A stretch of 47,277 bases of DNA from Belnapia rosea (GTDB taxonomy: Bacteria > Pseudomonadota > Alphaproteobacteria > Acetobacterales > Acetobacteraceae): the NCBI RefSeq assembly GCF_900101615.1, contig NZ_FMZX01000028.1, forward strand, positions 1 to 47,277, given 5' to 3'. A model generated the notes under the pieces. That model worked only from the letters and a program-made list of their open reading frames with translations, was not told the origin of the DNA and ran no database searches. The translations under genes were made by a program, and so were the position numbers. The stretch's first letter is position 1. Each line of letters starts with the position of its first letter. Shown here in pieces: positions 9,926 to 18,673 of this stretch.

Positions 9926-11105
9926 CCGGAATCCCCCGGCTGCCATGGCGCCGCCCATGCCGGCCTGCATCGGCCAGGCCGAGCTCCTGTTCGAGCGCAA
10001 CATCGAGGGGTGGTGCTGGTACCCGGATGCTCCGGCCGAGCGTGCGCTGGTCGACCTCGTGGTCAATGGGGGGGTCCTGGCCTCGACGAAGGCGGCCCGG
10101 ATGAGGACCGACCTGCGCGAGCTGACGGGTTGCGATGGCTATTGCGGCTTTATCTTCTCCCTGGGCGAGGTGATCGCGGAGCATCCGGGCGGCGTCGTGA
10201 TCGAGGTCAGGGAGCGGCGCCTGCGGCAGACCATCGGCCGCATCCTCCGCCCGCAGCCCTTCATCGCCCTGCCGCTCGAGGCGAGGCTGCTCCAGGCCGA
10301 GGCTGCGCTGGATGCGGCCTCGGGACGGGCAGCCAATGTGGCGCGGCACGGCATCCGCGACATCGCCGGGCCCCTGTGCCGGCTGGGCCAGACCTTCCGG
10401 CACCTGTCGCGCGGCCGAGGACGCCCGTCCGGGGCGGCGTCCGGCATCGGCATGGCCTCGTCGCTCGAGGCGTTGCGGGAGATCCCGCTGGCCGATCTGT
10501 TCCATGCCGACCGGCCGCATGTCAGCATCCTGGTGCCTCGTGGCCCGGCCGCCCGGTCCTGGGATGGGCTCGGCCTCGACCGGGTCCTGACCTTGGCGGC
10601 CCGCCTGCTGCGCCCGTTGGGGGCTGAATTCCTGCTGACCGGGGACGGCGCCGAACCATCGGACCTGCTGCTGCCCGTGCGGCTGCGCCACCTTCGGGTC
10701 ATCCAGGCAGCAACCCGGTCCCATGCCGACGCCCTCAACGCTGCGGCCCTGTCCGCCCGTGGCAGATGGCTCGCCTTCGCCTGGCCCGGGCGCCTTGCCA
10801 CCGCCGGCCTGATGGAGGCTTGCAGCGAGGCCGCGGCGGGGACCGTCTATATCGATGCCGCCGCGGCCCAGGCTGGCCCTCCCGGCGAGCCTGGTCCCCT
10901 GCAGCGCCACGGGTTGATGGTCCTCTGCGAGCGGGCCCTGTTCGAGGATTGCGGCGGCTTCGATGTCGGGCTCGATGGCGGCGCCATGTGGACGGACTTC
11001 CTGCAGCGGGCCTCCGCGCTGGATGCGAGGATCGTGCGGTGGCAGGCACCTCGGATGGCGTTTCAGCCGAGCCAGGGGACGGGCGAGGTTGCGCATGTCC
11101 GGTGA
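9918..11105 (+). CDS. GW-module plus degenerate GT2-like protein
   Basis: A 395-residue product whose ATG at 9918 lies inside the end of the preceding gene. Residues ~16-110 carry a GW module (IEGWCWYPDAPAERALVDLV, then GYCGFIFSLGEVI). From ~190 a GT2-like outline is visible: VSILVPRG, a HADALNAAALSARGRWLAF segment in place of the usual acceptor/DxD region, and RALFEDCGGFDVGLDGGAMW in place of the GGFD...ED region. The DxD and ED acidic residues are missing, so catalysis is doubtful. Its end overlaps the following gene by 11 bases. It resembles the 5422-7065 protein in architecture, and the pair bracket the active transferase. Confidence 0.75.
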   Translation: MPDRNPPAAMAPPMPACIGQAELLFERNIEGWCWYPDAPAERALVDLVVNGGVLASTKAARMRTDLRELTGCDGYCGFIFSLGEVIAEHPGGVVIEVRERRLRQTIGRILRPQPFIALPLEARLLQAEAALDAASGRAANVARHGIRDIAGPLCRLGQTFRHLSRGRGRPSGAASGIGMASSLEALREIPLADLFHADRPHVSILVPRGPAARSWDGLGLDRVLTLAARLLRPLGAEFLLTGDGAEPSDLLLPVRLRHLRVIQAATRSHADALNAAALSARGRWLAFAWPGRLATAGLMEACSEAAAGTVYIDAAAAQAGPPGEPGPLQRHGLMVLCERALFEDCGGFDVGLDGGAMWTDFLQRASALDARIVRWQAPRMAFQPSQGTGEVAHVR

Positions 11106-11874
11106 TGCCCGGCTATCGGCCTGCTCCACCGCACCGTTCCGGGCCGCCGAGTTCCGCAGCAGGGAGGAATTCGAGAGCTACTTGAAGGAGAACGAGCGGC
11201 TGATGGCCGACCGGTGGCTCCATGAACAGTCGCTGGCGTCACGATCGGACCGGGTCGTCCTGGACGGGACATGCGGGCTGTGCCTGGAGGAGGCCGAGTT
11301 CACCTCCCATACGGATGGTGGCGAAGCCACGGCAGCGGGGCGGGTGCCCAACTGGCGCGAGGGCATGATGTGCAGCTGCGACCGGCGGCTGATCAACCGG
11401 CAGCGCGCGCTCCTGCATTATGTCCTGGACACCGGTGCCCTCGAGCCCTGGATGCGGGTTCTTGGCCTTGGCGACATGGCGGCCATGCAGCCCGTGCTGC
11501 AGACCTGCTCGGCAAGGCTCGTCAGCGGGCCGGGCGCCCTGCTGCAGGCCGCGCGGGAGCGGGATGGCCTGAAGAACCCGGACTACCACCTGATCCTGTC
11601 GGCGGACCAGTTGACCAGGGCGACGGCGGTCAAGGACCTCTTCGCCATGCTCAGGCGGATCCTGGTCAGCGGCGGGCAGTTCGTGTTCACGGCTGCCTTC
11701 GATCCTCGCGCCGCGCCGGGCGAGGCTGCGGGTCCCGACCGTCCGTGCGACTGGTCATTGATACCGCAGCTTCTGGATGGCGGCTTCGCCAACGCCAAGG
11801 CTTGTCTCTACTGGTCGGAGGAGTTCGGCTATCTGGGGCCCGGGAACTTCATCTTCGCCGCACAGGCAGCATGA
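11095..11874 (+). CDS. Methyltransferase-like protein with cysteine motifs
   Basis: A 259-residue protein starting at ATG 11095 inside the previous gene. It has a CGLC pair (~58-61) and a later VPNWREGMMCSCDRRLINRQ stretch, the zinc-ribbon-like front of a class of sugar-locus methyltransferases (CxxC ... W-R-E ... C-x-C ... N-R-x-R). The back half keeps the order of a Rossmann methyltransferase (PDYHLILSADQL, DLFAMLRRILVSGGQFVFTA). The glycine-rich SAM-binding loop is poor: the usual ExGxGxG is replaced by VLGLGDMAAMQPVL. I infer a divergent or inactive member. It ends in an ATGA overlap with the epimerase gene. Confidence 0.6.
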   Translation: MSGDARLSACSTAPFRAAEFRSREEFESYLKENERLMADRWLHEQSLASRSDRVVLDGTCGLCLEEAEFTSHTDGGEATAAGRVPNWREGMMCSCDRRLINRQRALLHYVLDTGALEPWMRVLGLGDMAAMQPVLQTCSARLVSGPGALLQAARERDGLKNPDYHLILSADQLTRATAVKDLFAMLRRILVSGGQFVFTAAFDPRAAPGEAAGPDRPCDWSLIPQLLDGGFANAKACLYWSEEFGYLGPGNFIFAAQAA

Positions 11875-13052
11875 TGTCGCCTCCCGGCCGGGGCGTCCCG
11901 GCCTCCGGCTTCAGTGCAGTTTGGGAGTATGGTCCGATGGGGCACGGCAATCTGATCGCCTGGATGCGTGACCTGGCCTTGCCCTATTGGGCCGAGCAGG
12001 GGCGCGATGCCGGGACCGGCCTGTTCCAGGAGCGGCTGCTGCCCGACGGCACGCCCGATCACGCGGCGACGCGGCGGGTGCGCGTGCAGGCGCGGCAGAT
12101 CTATGTCTATGCGCATGCCTCGGTGCTGGGCTGGTATCCGGACGGGGCAGGGCTGGCGCTGCGGGCCTGTGACGGCTTGGTGGAGATCGCCCATGCGCCG
12201 GACGGGCGAGGCGGCTTCATCCACAGCTTCGGCCCGGACGGGCGGGTGGAGAACCCGCTGCGTGATGCCTATGACCACGCCTTCCTCGTCCTGGCCTTCG
12301 CGTGGCTGCTGCGGGCGACGGGCGAGCCGCGCGTCCGGCAGGCGCTGGAGGCTGTGCTCGGCTTCGTCGATGCGGAGATGACCGCGGCGGATGGCAGCCT
12401 GCTGGAGGGCGTGCCGGCCAGCCTGCCGCGCCGGCAGAACCCGCAGATGCACTGGTACGAGGCGATGCTGGCGCTGATGGAGGTGGGCTTCCCCGGTGCG
12501 GCCGAACGCGCCGCCCGCCATCGGGCCCTGTTCGAGACCAGGCTGTACGACCCGGTGACGCGAAGCCTCGGCGAGTACTTCACCGATGACTGGGCGCCGG
12601 CGCCGGGTCTCGCGGGGGCGATCCTGGAGCCCGGGCATCATGCCGAATGGGTCTGGCTGCTGCGCCGGCACGAGGCGCTGGCCGGTCTGCCACGAAGCCC
12701 GATTGCCGGCGCCTTGCTGGAGACCGCCCTGCGCTGGGCGGACCCGGCCACGGGTCTGCTGGTCGATGAGGCCTTGCGAGACGGCGGCACGCATCGCGGG
12801 ACACGGCGGACCTGGCTGCAGACGGAGTTGGCGAAGGCCTGGCTGTCGGAGGTGGAACTCGGCGGCCTGGGCGCGGCCGAACGGGCGCAGGCCGCATTGG
12901 CTGCGCTGGACCGGTACTACCTGCGGCAGCCGATCGAAGCCGGATGGGTTGACCAACTCGACCAGGAGGCACGAGCGCTGCCCGGCCCGATCCCTGCCAG
13001 TACATTATATCACATCTTCGTCGCGGTCAGCGAAGCGGCACGTGTCCTGTGA
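11871..13052 (+). CDS. AGE-family sugar epimerase/isomerase
   Basis: A 393-residue (alpha/alpha)6-barrel protein of the N-acylglucosamine 2-epimerase / phosphomannose isomerase type II family. Visible family segments are RRVRVQARQIYVYAHASVLG near the start, RDAYDHAFLVLAFAWLLRAT, RRQNPQMHWYEAMLALMEVG, ILEPGHHAEWVWLL with the catalytic histidines, and GWVDQLDQE near the end. Members interconvert mannose/glucose or N-acetylhexosamines, free or phosphorylated; the exact substrate cannot be read from sequence. The ATG at 11871 gives ATGA coupling to the upstream gene; ATGs at 11874 and 11937 are alternatives. It is the last gene of the overlapping run and probably supplies a sugar isomer to it. 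Confidence 0.88.
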   Translation: MMSPPGRGVPASGFSAVWEYGPMGHGNLIAWMRDLALPYWAEQGRDAGTGLFQERLLPDGTPDHAATRRVRVQARQIYVYAHASVLGWYPDGAGLALRACDGLVEIAHAPDGRGGFIHSFGPDGRVENPLRDAYDHAFLVLAFAWLLRATGEPRVRQALEAVLGFVDAEMTAADGSLLEGVPASLPRRQNPQMHWYEAMLALMEVGFPGAAERAARHRALFETRLYDPVTRSLGEYFTDDWAPAPGLAGAILEPGHHAEWVWLLRRHEALAGLPRSPIAGALLETALRWADPATGLLVDEALRDGGTHRGTRRTWLQTELAKAWLSEVELGGLGAAERAQAALAALDRYYLRQPIEAGWVDQLDQEARALPGPIPASTLYHIFVAVSEAARVL

Positions 13053-13158
13053 GCCGGGATGATCCTGCGTCCGGTGGCGAACTCGCCAGACGGATGCCCA
13101 GTTCGCATGAAAACTTGAAATCCAATGCTGCCAGTCTCGACGCGGGAAGGGATCATCG

Positions 13159-14508
13159 GTGGGCATGCCGCGCATTGAAGCCTTGAGGTTGGAGCAGGGT
13201 TGGGAGAGCGCAACATCCCTGCCATGCTGGTCCATCGGCTCGGGATGCTCCTTGACGATAAAGCTGGCCGAGGGAACTCATGTCCAATCCCCCGGCACCG
13301 AGCTGGAATTGAATTTTGCCCTGTGTGCATTTGTCCCGAAGTCGAAGGGATGCCGGCGCTTCGTCTTCGTGGTGGATGGGGTGGTTGCCTCTACGCATTA
13401 CGCGTATTTGCAGAAGGTCCGGACCTACAAGATAGGCATCCCCTTGGATGTGGTTCGGCCGGAAGGGCTGCGTATCCACATCCTGACCGATGATGCGCCT
13501 TCTCCCGCGGAAGCCGGTGAATCGCCCGATGTCCGCCGGATCGGCATATATTTGGCTGAGGTGACATTATCGGTCCGGCCGGCGAATGCCGCACCGAAAA
13601 TCTCCTTTATCGAGGCGGGCCGGAGTTTCGCGGCCAAATTCTGGCCGGCGCCGTTTTCGACCGATCCCTGGAACAACACCGGCCATCTGGTGGGCCGCAT
13701 ACGCTCTCACATCCAGCGGATGGAACCTGCGAGCTTCATAAGGTTCGGTGACGGCGAGGGTCGAATTTTTGCGTATCCGGACTGGCTCAGCGGGGCGGAA
13801 ATCCTGCATGAGGTCATCCGCTATCAGTTCGGGCCCTATGTCCTGGACAGGGCGGAGCAGATATTGGGGTGTGATGAGCCTGGCATGGCGTTCCAGGGTG
13901 TCATGACCGAATTGCGGCGCCTGCTCGAGGCATCGCTCAGGAATGCGGATGGCGTGGGGCTGCCGACGGCAATCCATTTCAGCCAGGAAGCGACGACTGA
14001 AAAGCTGAATGGCTATGTGGGATTTGCGAGTGCGTTGGTCAACGGCGCCAGGATCGCTCATCACCTCAAGGCGGAGGACTTTTTCGATACCTTTGCCTTC
14101 CGTGGCGTCAGCCGCAAGGGAGGCTTCAACGAGATACTGAAAGGGCTTCCGTTTCTGGGCATCGTTTATCACACGGATGTCGGCGATGCGCTCCGTAAGA
14201 CCTTCGATATCAGGCGTACGTCCTTCTTTAAGATACCATCGCACCACTCCTTCAAGGTTGGTGACGGCGAGGGCGGTGTTTCCCATTTCCCGGAAGCCTA
14301 CCGGGACATGGTGAAAAGCATAACCGTGCCATCGCAAGGCTCGGTGTTTCTGGTCGGCGCCGGATATCTGGGGAAGGTCTATTGCGACGTGATCAAGGCG
14401 CGCGGAGGCATCGCCCTGGATGTGGGCTCGGTGCTGGATGAATGGACGGGTCTGGGCCGTACCGATGTCAGCGCCGCGATGCGCCTGCCCTCATTCCAGC
14501 CCCACTGA
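13159..14508 (+). CDS. Probable GT-D-fold glycosyltransferase with N-terminal sandwich domain
   Basis: A 449-residue protein (GTG 13159; ATG 13165 is equally possible). Residues ~1-145 are strand-rich with no catalytic motif and look like another beta-sandwich. From ~180 the protein carries ASFIRFGDGEGRIFAYPDW, close to the RxGDGE motif of the GT-D fold (DUF1792-like) glycosyltransferases. The closing VFLVGAGYLGKVYCDVIKA and ALDVGSVLDEWTG segment is the end signature of that fold. GT-D enzymes transfer sugars in surface-glycan synthesis using a DxE metal site, present here as DGE. It follows the epimerase by ~100 bases and its codon use is less GC-rich than its neighbours, suggesting a separate origin. 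Confidence 0.75.
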   Translation: MGMPRIEALRLEQGWESATSLPCWSIGSGCSLTIKLAEGTHVQSPGTELELNFALCAFVPKSKGCRRFVFVVDGVVASTHYAYLQKVRTYKIGIPLDVVRPEGLRIHILTDDAPSPAEAGESPDVRRIGIYLAEVTLSVRPANAAPKISFIEAGRSFAAKFWPAPFSTDPWNNTGHLVGRIRSHIQRMEPASFIRFGDGEGRIFAYPDWLSGAEILHEVIRYQFGPYVLDRAEQILGCDEPGMAFQGVMTELRRLLEASLRNADGVGLPTAIHFSQEATTEKLNGYVGFASALVNGARIAHHLKAEDFFDTFAFRGVSRKGGFNEILKGLPFLGIVYHTDVGDALRKTFDIRRTSFFKIPSHHSFKVGDGEGGVSHFPEAYRDMVKSITVPSQGSVFLVGAGYLGKVYCDVIKARGGIALDVGSVLDEWTGLGRTDVSAAMRLPSFQPH

Positions 14509-14770
14509 TGACGCCGAGCGGCATTGTTCGGCATCAGGTGCCGTCCGGCAGCGAGCTTAGGGCCCAAGGACGGAAAGTCCGGGCATCCTCCGCCTCGCAC
14601 CGTGCCGTATGCGATCGCCTGCGGCCGTTGACCGGACGGGTGCCAGGTCTGCCGGAGCCTCCGCCGGGCGTAACGGAAGCCTTGGGCGGTCAGGCTGGCT
14701 TGCGCGCCTGCGCCACCCTGTGGCTACATCGGCGGTAGCATATCAGGTGAGAGATCCGGTCCCTTTTGCG

Positions 14771-16642
14771 ATGCACCCACTGCACAGCGCGCATGAGCCG
14801 GTCCTGGTCGCGGTATCGATCCTCATCGCCATTCTCGGCTCCTGGACCGCGCTGGACCTGTTCCACCGGGTGCGGGCGAACCGGGGCCCGGTGCGCCTCT
14901 GGTGGCTGGCCGGGGCGGCGGTGGCGACGGGCGGGTCGATCTGGTCGATGCATTTCGTCGCCATGCTCGCCTATGACCTTGGCCTGCCCGTGCGGTACGA
15001 GGTGCGGCTGACGGTCGTCTCCCTGCTGCTCGCCATCGGCGCGACGGGGGTTGGCTACGCGCTGGTGGCGGGGCCTGCGGTGATCGCGCCCGGGCGCGGG
15101 CGCATCGCCTGCGCCGCCCTCGCCATGGGGCTCGGCATCTGCCTCATGCATTACCTCGGCATGGCCGCGATGCGCATGGCCGCCATGCCGAGCTATGACC
15201 CGCTGCTGGTGGCGGGCTCGGTCGCCGTGGCGGTCGGCGCCTCGGCCCTGGCGCTGTTCCTCGCCCTCAATGACCGGGCCGCACCGGCCCTGGCGCTCGG
15301 AGCCCTGGCGCTCGGCCTGGCGATCGCCGGGATGCACTACATCGCCATGGCCGCCGTTACCTTCCTGCCGATGGAGGGGCCGCCTGCCCGGCCGGCCGAG
15401 ATCCCCGCCCATGCGCTGGCGATCGGCATCGCCGCCTGCACCCTCCTGCTGCTGGCCATGGCGCTGGCCGCCGCCATGGTGGACCGGCGCATCGAGGCGA
15501 TGGCGCTGCGCGAGGCGGAGGCCCTGCGCCGCAGCGAGGAGCGGCTGCGGGCCGTGCTCGAGCGGATGCCGGTCGGCGTCGTCGTCACCGAGCTGCTGTC
15601 CGGACGCGTCCTCCTCGTCAATCCCGAGGCGGAGCGCATCCTTGGCCAGCGCCTCGACGATGCGGCGCTCGATGCCCTGGCGGCCACCGGGGATGCCCTT
15701 GCCGGCGCCCTCCGCGGGGGCGAGCGGCTGGAGCGCGAGGCGCTGCTCCACCGCCGGGCCGATGGCGTGGCGCTGCATCTCGAATTGAGCGCCGCCCCGG
15801 TCGAGGACCGCGATGGGCTGGCGGGCCTCGCCATCGCCACCCTGCAGGACGTCACCGCCCGCGTCCAGGCGGAGCAGGTGCTGCGGCGCGGGCAGCGGCT
15901 GGAGGCGATGGGTCAGCTCACCGGCGGCGTCGCCCATGATTTCAATAACCTGCTGATGGTCATCTCCGGCAATCTCCAGCTTCTCATCCGCCGGACCGGG
16001 GATGAGGTGCTGCTGCGGCTCGCGCGCAGCGCGGCGGAGGCGGTGCGGCGCGGCTCCGACATTACCCGCCGCCTCCTGGCTTTCTCGCGGGAGCAGCCCT
16101 TGCGGCCGGAGACGGTGGACCTGGCGGCGATGCTGCCTGATGTCGTGGAGACCATGCTGTCCCGGACCCTGGGCGGCCGCATCCGCATCGAGGTGCGGAT
16201 CGCGCCGGGGGTCTGGCCGGTGCTGGCGGATCTGTCCGAGTTGCAGGTCGCGCTGCTGAACCTCGCCATCAACGCCAGGGATGCCATGCCCGACGGGGGC
16301 ACGCTGACCATTGGCGCCGCCAATGTGGCGTCCGATACGCTGCCGGAGCGCCTGCGGGCCGGGCTGGTGCCCGGCGACTATGTTGCCCTGAGCCTGTCGG
16401 ATACCGGAACCGGGATGCCCGAGGATGTGCTGGCCCGCGCCTTCGAGCCTTTCTTCACCACCAAGGATGTTGGCCGCGGGTCGGGGCTCGGCCTGTCGCA
16501 GGTCTATGGCTTCGCCCGGCAATCCGGCGGGACGGCGCAACTGAGCAGCCGCCTCGGGCAAGGCACGCGGGTAACCCTCTGGCTGCCGCGGGCGCGGCCC
16601 TCCGCCGCCGAGGCGGTACCCCCGGGGGAGCGGGTGGCGTGA
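14771..16642 (+). CDS. MHYT-PAS hybrid-type sensor histidine kinase
   Basis: A 623-residue membrane kinase. Residues ~1-240 hold about seven hydrophobic segments with three MHYT repeats (WSMHFVAML, CLMHYLGMAAM, GMHYIAMAAV), proposed in this family to bind metal and sense O2, CO or NO. A PAS-like domain (~255-370; EERLRAVLERMPVGVVVTE) leads into the kinase. The phosphoacceptor H-box is GGVAHDFNNLL (His ~389), with N-box NLAINARDAMPDGG, DTGTGMPEDVLARAFEPFFT and GSGLGLSQVYGF. The ATG at 14771 is chosen because it directly precedes the first hydrophobic segment. The receiver protein encoded 50 bases downstream is the likely partner. Confidence 0.93.
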   Translation: MHPLHSAHEPVLVAVSILIAILGSWTALDLFHRVRANRGPVRLWWLAGAAVATGGSIWSMHFVAMLAYDLGLPVRYEVRLTVVSLLLAIGATGVGYALVAGPAVIAPGRGRIACAALAMGLGICLMHYLGMAAMRMAAMPSYDPLLVAGSVAVAVGASALALFLALNDRAAPALALGALALGLAIAGMHYIAMAAVTFLPMEGPPARPAEIPAHALAIGIAACTLLLLAMALAAAMVDRRIEAMALREAEALRRSEERLRAVLERMPVGVVVTELLSGRVLLVNPEAERILGQRLDDAALDALAATGDALAGALRGGERLEREALLHRRADGVALHLELSAAPVEDRDGLAGLAIATLQDVTARVQAEQVLRRGQRLEAMGQLTGGVAHDFNNLLMVISGNLQLLIRRTGDEVLLRLARSAAEAVRRGSDITRRLLAFSREQPLRPETVDLAAMLPDVVETMLSRTLGGRIRIEVRIAPGVWPVLADLSELQVALLNLAINARDAMPDGGTLTIGAANVASDTLPERLRAGLVPGDYVALSLSDTGTGMPEDVLARAFEPFFTTKDVGRGSGLGLSQVYGFARQSGGTAQLSSRLGQGTRVTLWLPRARPSAAEAVPPGERVA

Positions 16643-16694
16643 TGGCCAGCGGCAGCGTGCAGTGCTGGCCGAACCCGGGCGGCCTTCCTACAAT

Positions 16695-17186
16695 ATGAGA
16701 ATGGCTATCACTTACGCCCTGAGCCGGCTCGGCCCGATAGCCGGGCCTGGATCTCCCCCGGGGCCGGGAGCCGGGACCGGGGCGCCGGCTCCGGCCTTCC
16801 GGCAGGGAGCCGAAGCCCCGCTGACCGGACGCTGCGTCCTCGTCGTCGATGACGAGCCGCTGATCCTCGAGATCCTGTCCGAGTATTGCGCCTCGCTCGG
16901 GATGGCGGTGCGCGAGGCCCTGGGTGGCGAGCCGGCTATCCGGCAGATCGAGCGGCATCCTGAGATCGAGGTCCTGGTTACCGATGTCCGCATGCCGGGT
17001 CTGGATGGCCCGGCCCTGGCGGAGCAGGCGCTGGTGATGCGTCCGTCCCTGAAGGTCATCTTCGTGACGGGCTACACCTCGTATCAGAGCGTGACCTGGC
17101 CGACGCTGCGCAAGCCATTCGACCTCGACGACCTCGACGCCGCACTGTGTCAGGCCCTGCTGGGAAATGACGGCAGTGCAGGCTGA
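16695..17186 (+). CDS. Single-domain response regulator
   Basis: A 163-residue CheY-like receiver with no output domain. After a Pro/Gly-rich leader of ~45 residues it has VLVVDDEPLILEIL (acidic pair), LVTDVRMPGLDGP with the phospho-acceptor Asp at ~97, VIFVTGYTS and LRKPFDLDDL with the conserved lysine. The ATG at 16695 (or 16701) is preferred over a GTG at 16662. It follows the MHYT kinase closely on the same strand and is probably phosphorylated by it. The absence of an output domain suggests action by protein contact or as a phosphate sink. Confidence 0.88.
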   Translation: MRMAITYALSRLGPIAGPGSPPGPGAGTGAPAPAFRQGAEAPLTGRCVLVVDDEPLILEILSEYCASLGMAVREALGGEPAIRQIERHPEIEVLVTDVRMPGLDGPALAEQALVMRPSLKVIFVTGYTSYQSVTWPTLRKPFDLDDLDAALCQALLGNDGSAG

Positions 17187-17342
17187 GCCCGTCAGGGCAC
17201 AGTAACGCCTGAATACCACGTAACGAAATCGTATTTGTTGCTGGCCCGTCCGCGGGCCGGTTGAGCGGCCGCATGTCATGGCCGCTTCATTCCTTATGCG
17301 CGAAGCACGCTATAGCTACTTCGCCTACAAGGAGTGCAACGA

Positions 17343-18596
17343 ATGATTTTTACCAGCTCGTCTCCGCTGCCTGACTCGGCCTGTCTCCAGGTTTCCCGCC
17401 TGAATGATCCCCGGACGGCCATGGCGGAACGCCTGCCCGCCCCGCTGCAGCCATTCCTGACCTGGCTCACGGCCCGCCCCGCCCCGGGCGAGGCGAGCAT
17501 CGACAGGCCCGGTACGGCCTTCGTCATCCGCGCCCTTCTCTGGACCTTCGGCGGCTGCGGCCTGAGCCTCGTGCCGCTGCTGCTCGGCGATGCGTCGGTC
17601 CTCGCCTGGCTGCTGATGCCGCTCGGCTGGCTGGCCACGAGCTGCGGGCTGGGCCTCTTCCAGGTGGTCGTCTTCCATCACTGTGCGCATGGCACCGTGT
17701 TCCGCGAGCGCGAGGCCAACCGGCGGGTTGGCCGCCTCGTCTCCGCATTGCTGCTGTTCAAGCGCTTCGAGGACTACCAGCACGAGCACATGCTGCATCA
17801 CAGCCCGAAGAAGCTGCTGACCGAGGAGGATGAGTTCGCCAATTTCGTGCTTGGCCTCTGCGAGCTGGAGGCGGGCCGGCCGAAGCGCCAGCTCTGGCGG
17901 CAGGTCGCGTTCAGCCTCGTCTCGCCTGCCTTTCATGGCCGCTTCCTGCAGCGTCGCATCCGCGCCAGCCTGTTCACCGGCGACCGGGCGCATGACTGGA
18001 CGGGGCGGCTTGCCTGGGGCGGAGCCATCCTCGGCGCCCTCGCCATTGGCCAGGGCGTGGCCTTCTTCCTCGCCTGGGTGCTGCCGGTGACGGTGCTGCT
18101 GCAGGCGGCGACCGTGCTCCGCATCCTCTGCGAGCACCGCTTCCCGGAGCCCGCGGTGATGGCGGTGCGCGACCGTGCCTTCGTGTGCCATGCGACGGCC
18201 GGTGTCTTCCCGGGGTCCATGCCCCCGGCGGAGCCGGCGACGAGCCCCGCGGGGCTGCTGCGCTGGGCTGGCTGGTGGCTGGAGATGCTGGCCCTGCACC
18301 TGCCTGTCCGCCTCTTCGTGCTGGTCGGCGATGCACCCTGCCATGACTTCCATCACCGCCGCCCGGCCACCCGCCGGTGGACCGACTATATCCATGCCCG
18401 CCAGAACGACCTGGAGGCGGGCTCCCCCGGCTTCCCGAGCGGCTATGTGGAGAATTGGGGCCTGTTCGCGGCCATCGACGAGAACCTCGCCAGCCTCGCG
18501 GCGCAGCCATGCGTCCCGACTGCCAAGGAGGCGAGTTGCGTGTTGAGTGACGCTACAACCTATGCGGGTAAATTGTCCGTGGGACGCGTCTCATAA
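17343..18596 (+). CDS. Membrane fatty-acid desaturase family protein
   Basis: A 417-residue membrane protein with the three histidine clusters of the di-iron desaturase/hydroxylase superfamily: HHCAHGTVF, HEHMLHH and HDFHH. Hydrophobic segments lie at ~70-120 and ~230-290. Members insert double bonds or hydroxyls into fatty acyl, carotenoid or related lipids in the inner membrane, using O2. Start at ATG 17343: AAGGAG lies about nine bases upstream, whereas a GTG at 17334 has no such site. It is bracketed by two-component genes but no operon link is evident. The lipid substrate cannot be inferred. Confidence 0.82.
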   Translation: MIFTSSSPLPDSACLQVSRLNDPRTAMAERLPAPLQPFLTWLTARPAPGEASIDRPGTAFVIRALLWTFGGCGLSLVPLLLGDASVLAWLLMPLGWLATSCGLGLFQVVVFHHCAHGTVFREREANRRVGRLVSALLLFKRFEDYQHEHMLHHSPKKLLTEEDEFANFVLGLCELEAGRPKRQLWRQVAFSLVSPAFHGRFLQRRIRASLFTGDRAHDWTGRLAWGGAILGALAIGQGVAFFLAWVLPVTVLLQAATVLRILCEHRFPEPAVMAVRDRAFVCHATAGVFPGSMPPAEPATSPAGLLRWAGWWLEMLALHLPVRLFVLVGDAPCHDFHHRRPATRRWTDYIHARQNDLEAGSPGFPSGYVENWGLFAAIDENLASLAAQPCVPTAKEASCVLSDATTYAGKLSVGRVS

Positions 18597-18629
18597 GACT
18601 CGCAAGCTGCTCAGTCGGGCGCATTCTCT

Positions 18630-18668
18630 CCAGGGGGTACACAACTCGTACCCATCCCCCCTGGGAGG
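18630..18668 (+). promoter_or_regulatory. Alternative hairpins over a ribosome-binding site
   Basis: Two mutually exclusive stems can form just before the response-regulator ATG at 18674. The outer one pairs CCAGGGGG (18630-18637) with CCCCCTGG (18657-18664). The inner one pairs GGGTAC (18635-18640) with GTACCC (18648-18653). The outer arm reaches into the Shine-Dalgarno GGGAGG (18663-18668). This is consistent with translational control or attenuation, but no ligand or regulator is evident. Confidence 0.4.
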
Positions 18669-18673
18669 ATCCG

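Noticed and set aside
7202-10066. A 954-codon minus-strand frame across the two-domain glycosyltransferase
   Set aside because: Shadow frame; the plus-strand gene has complete GT2 and GT4-like motifs.
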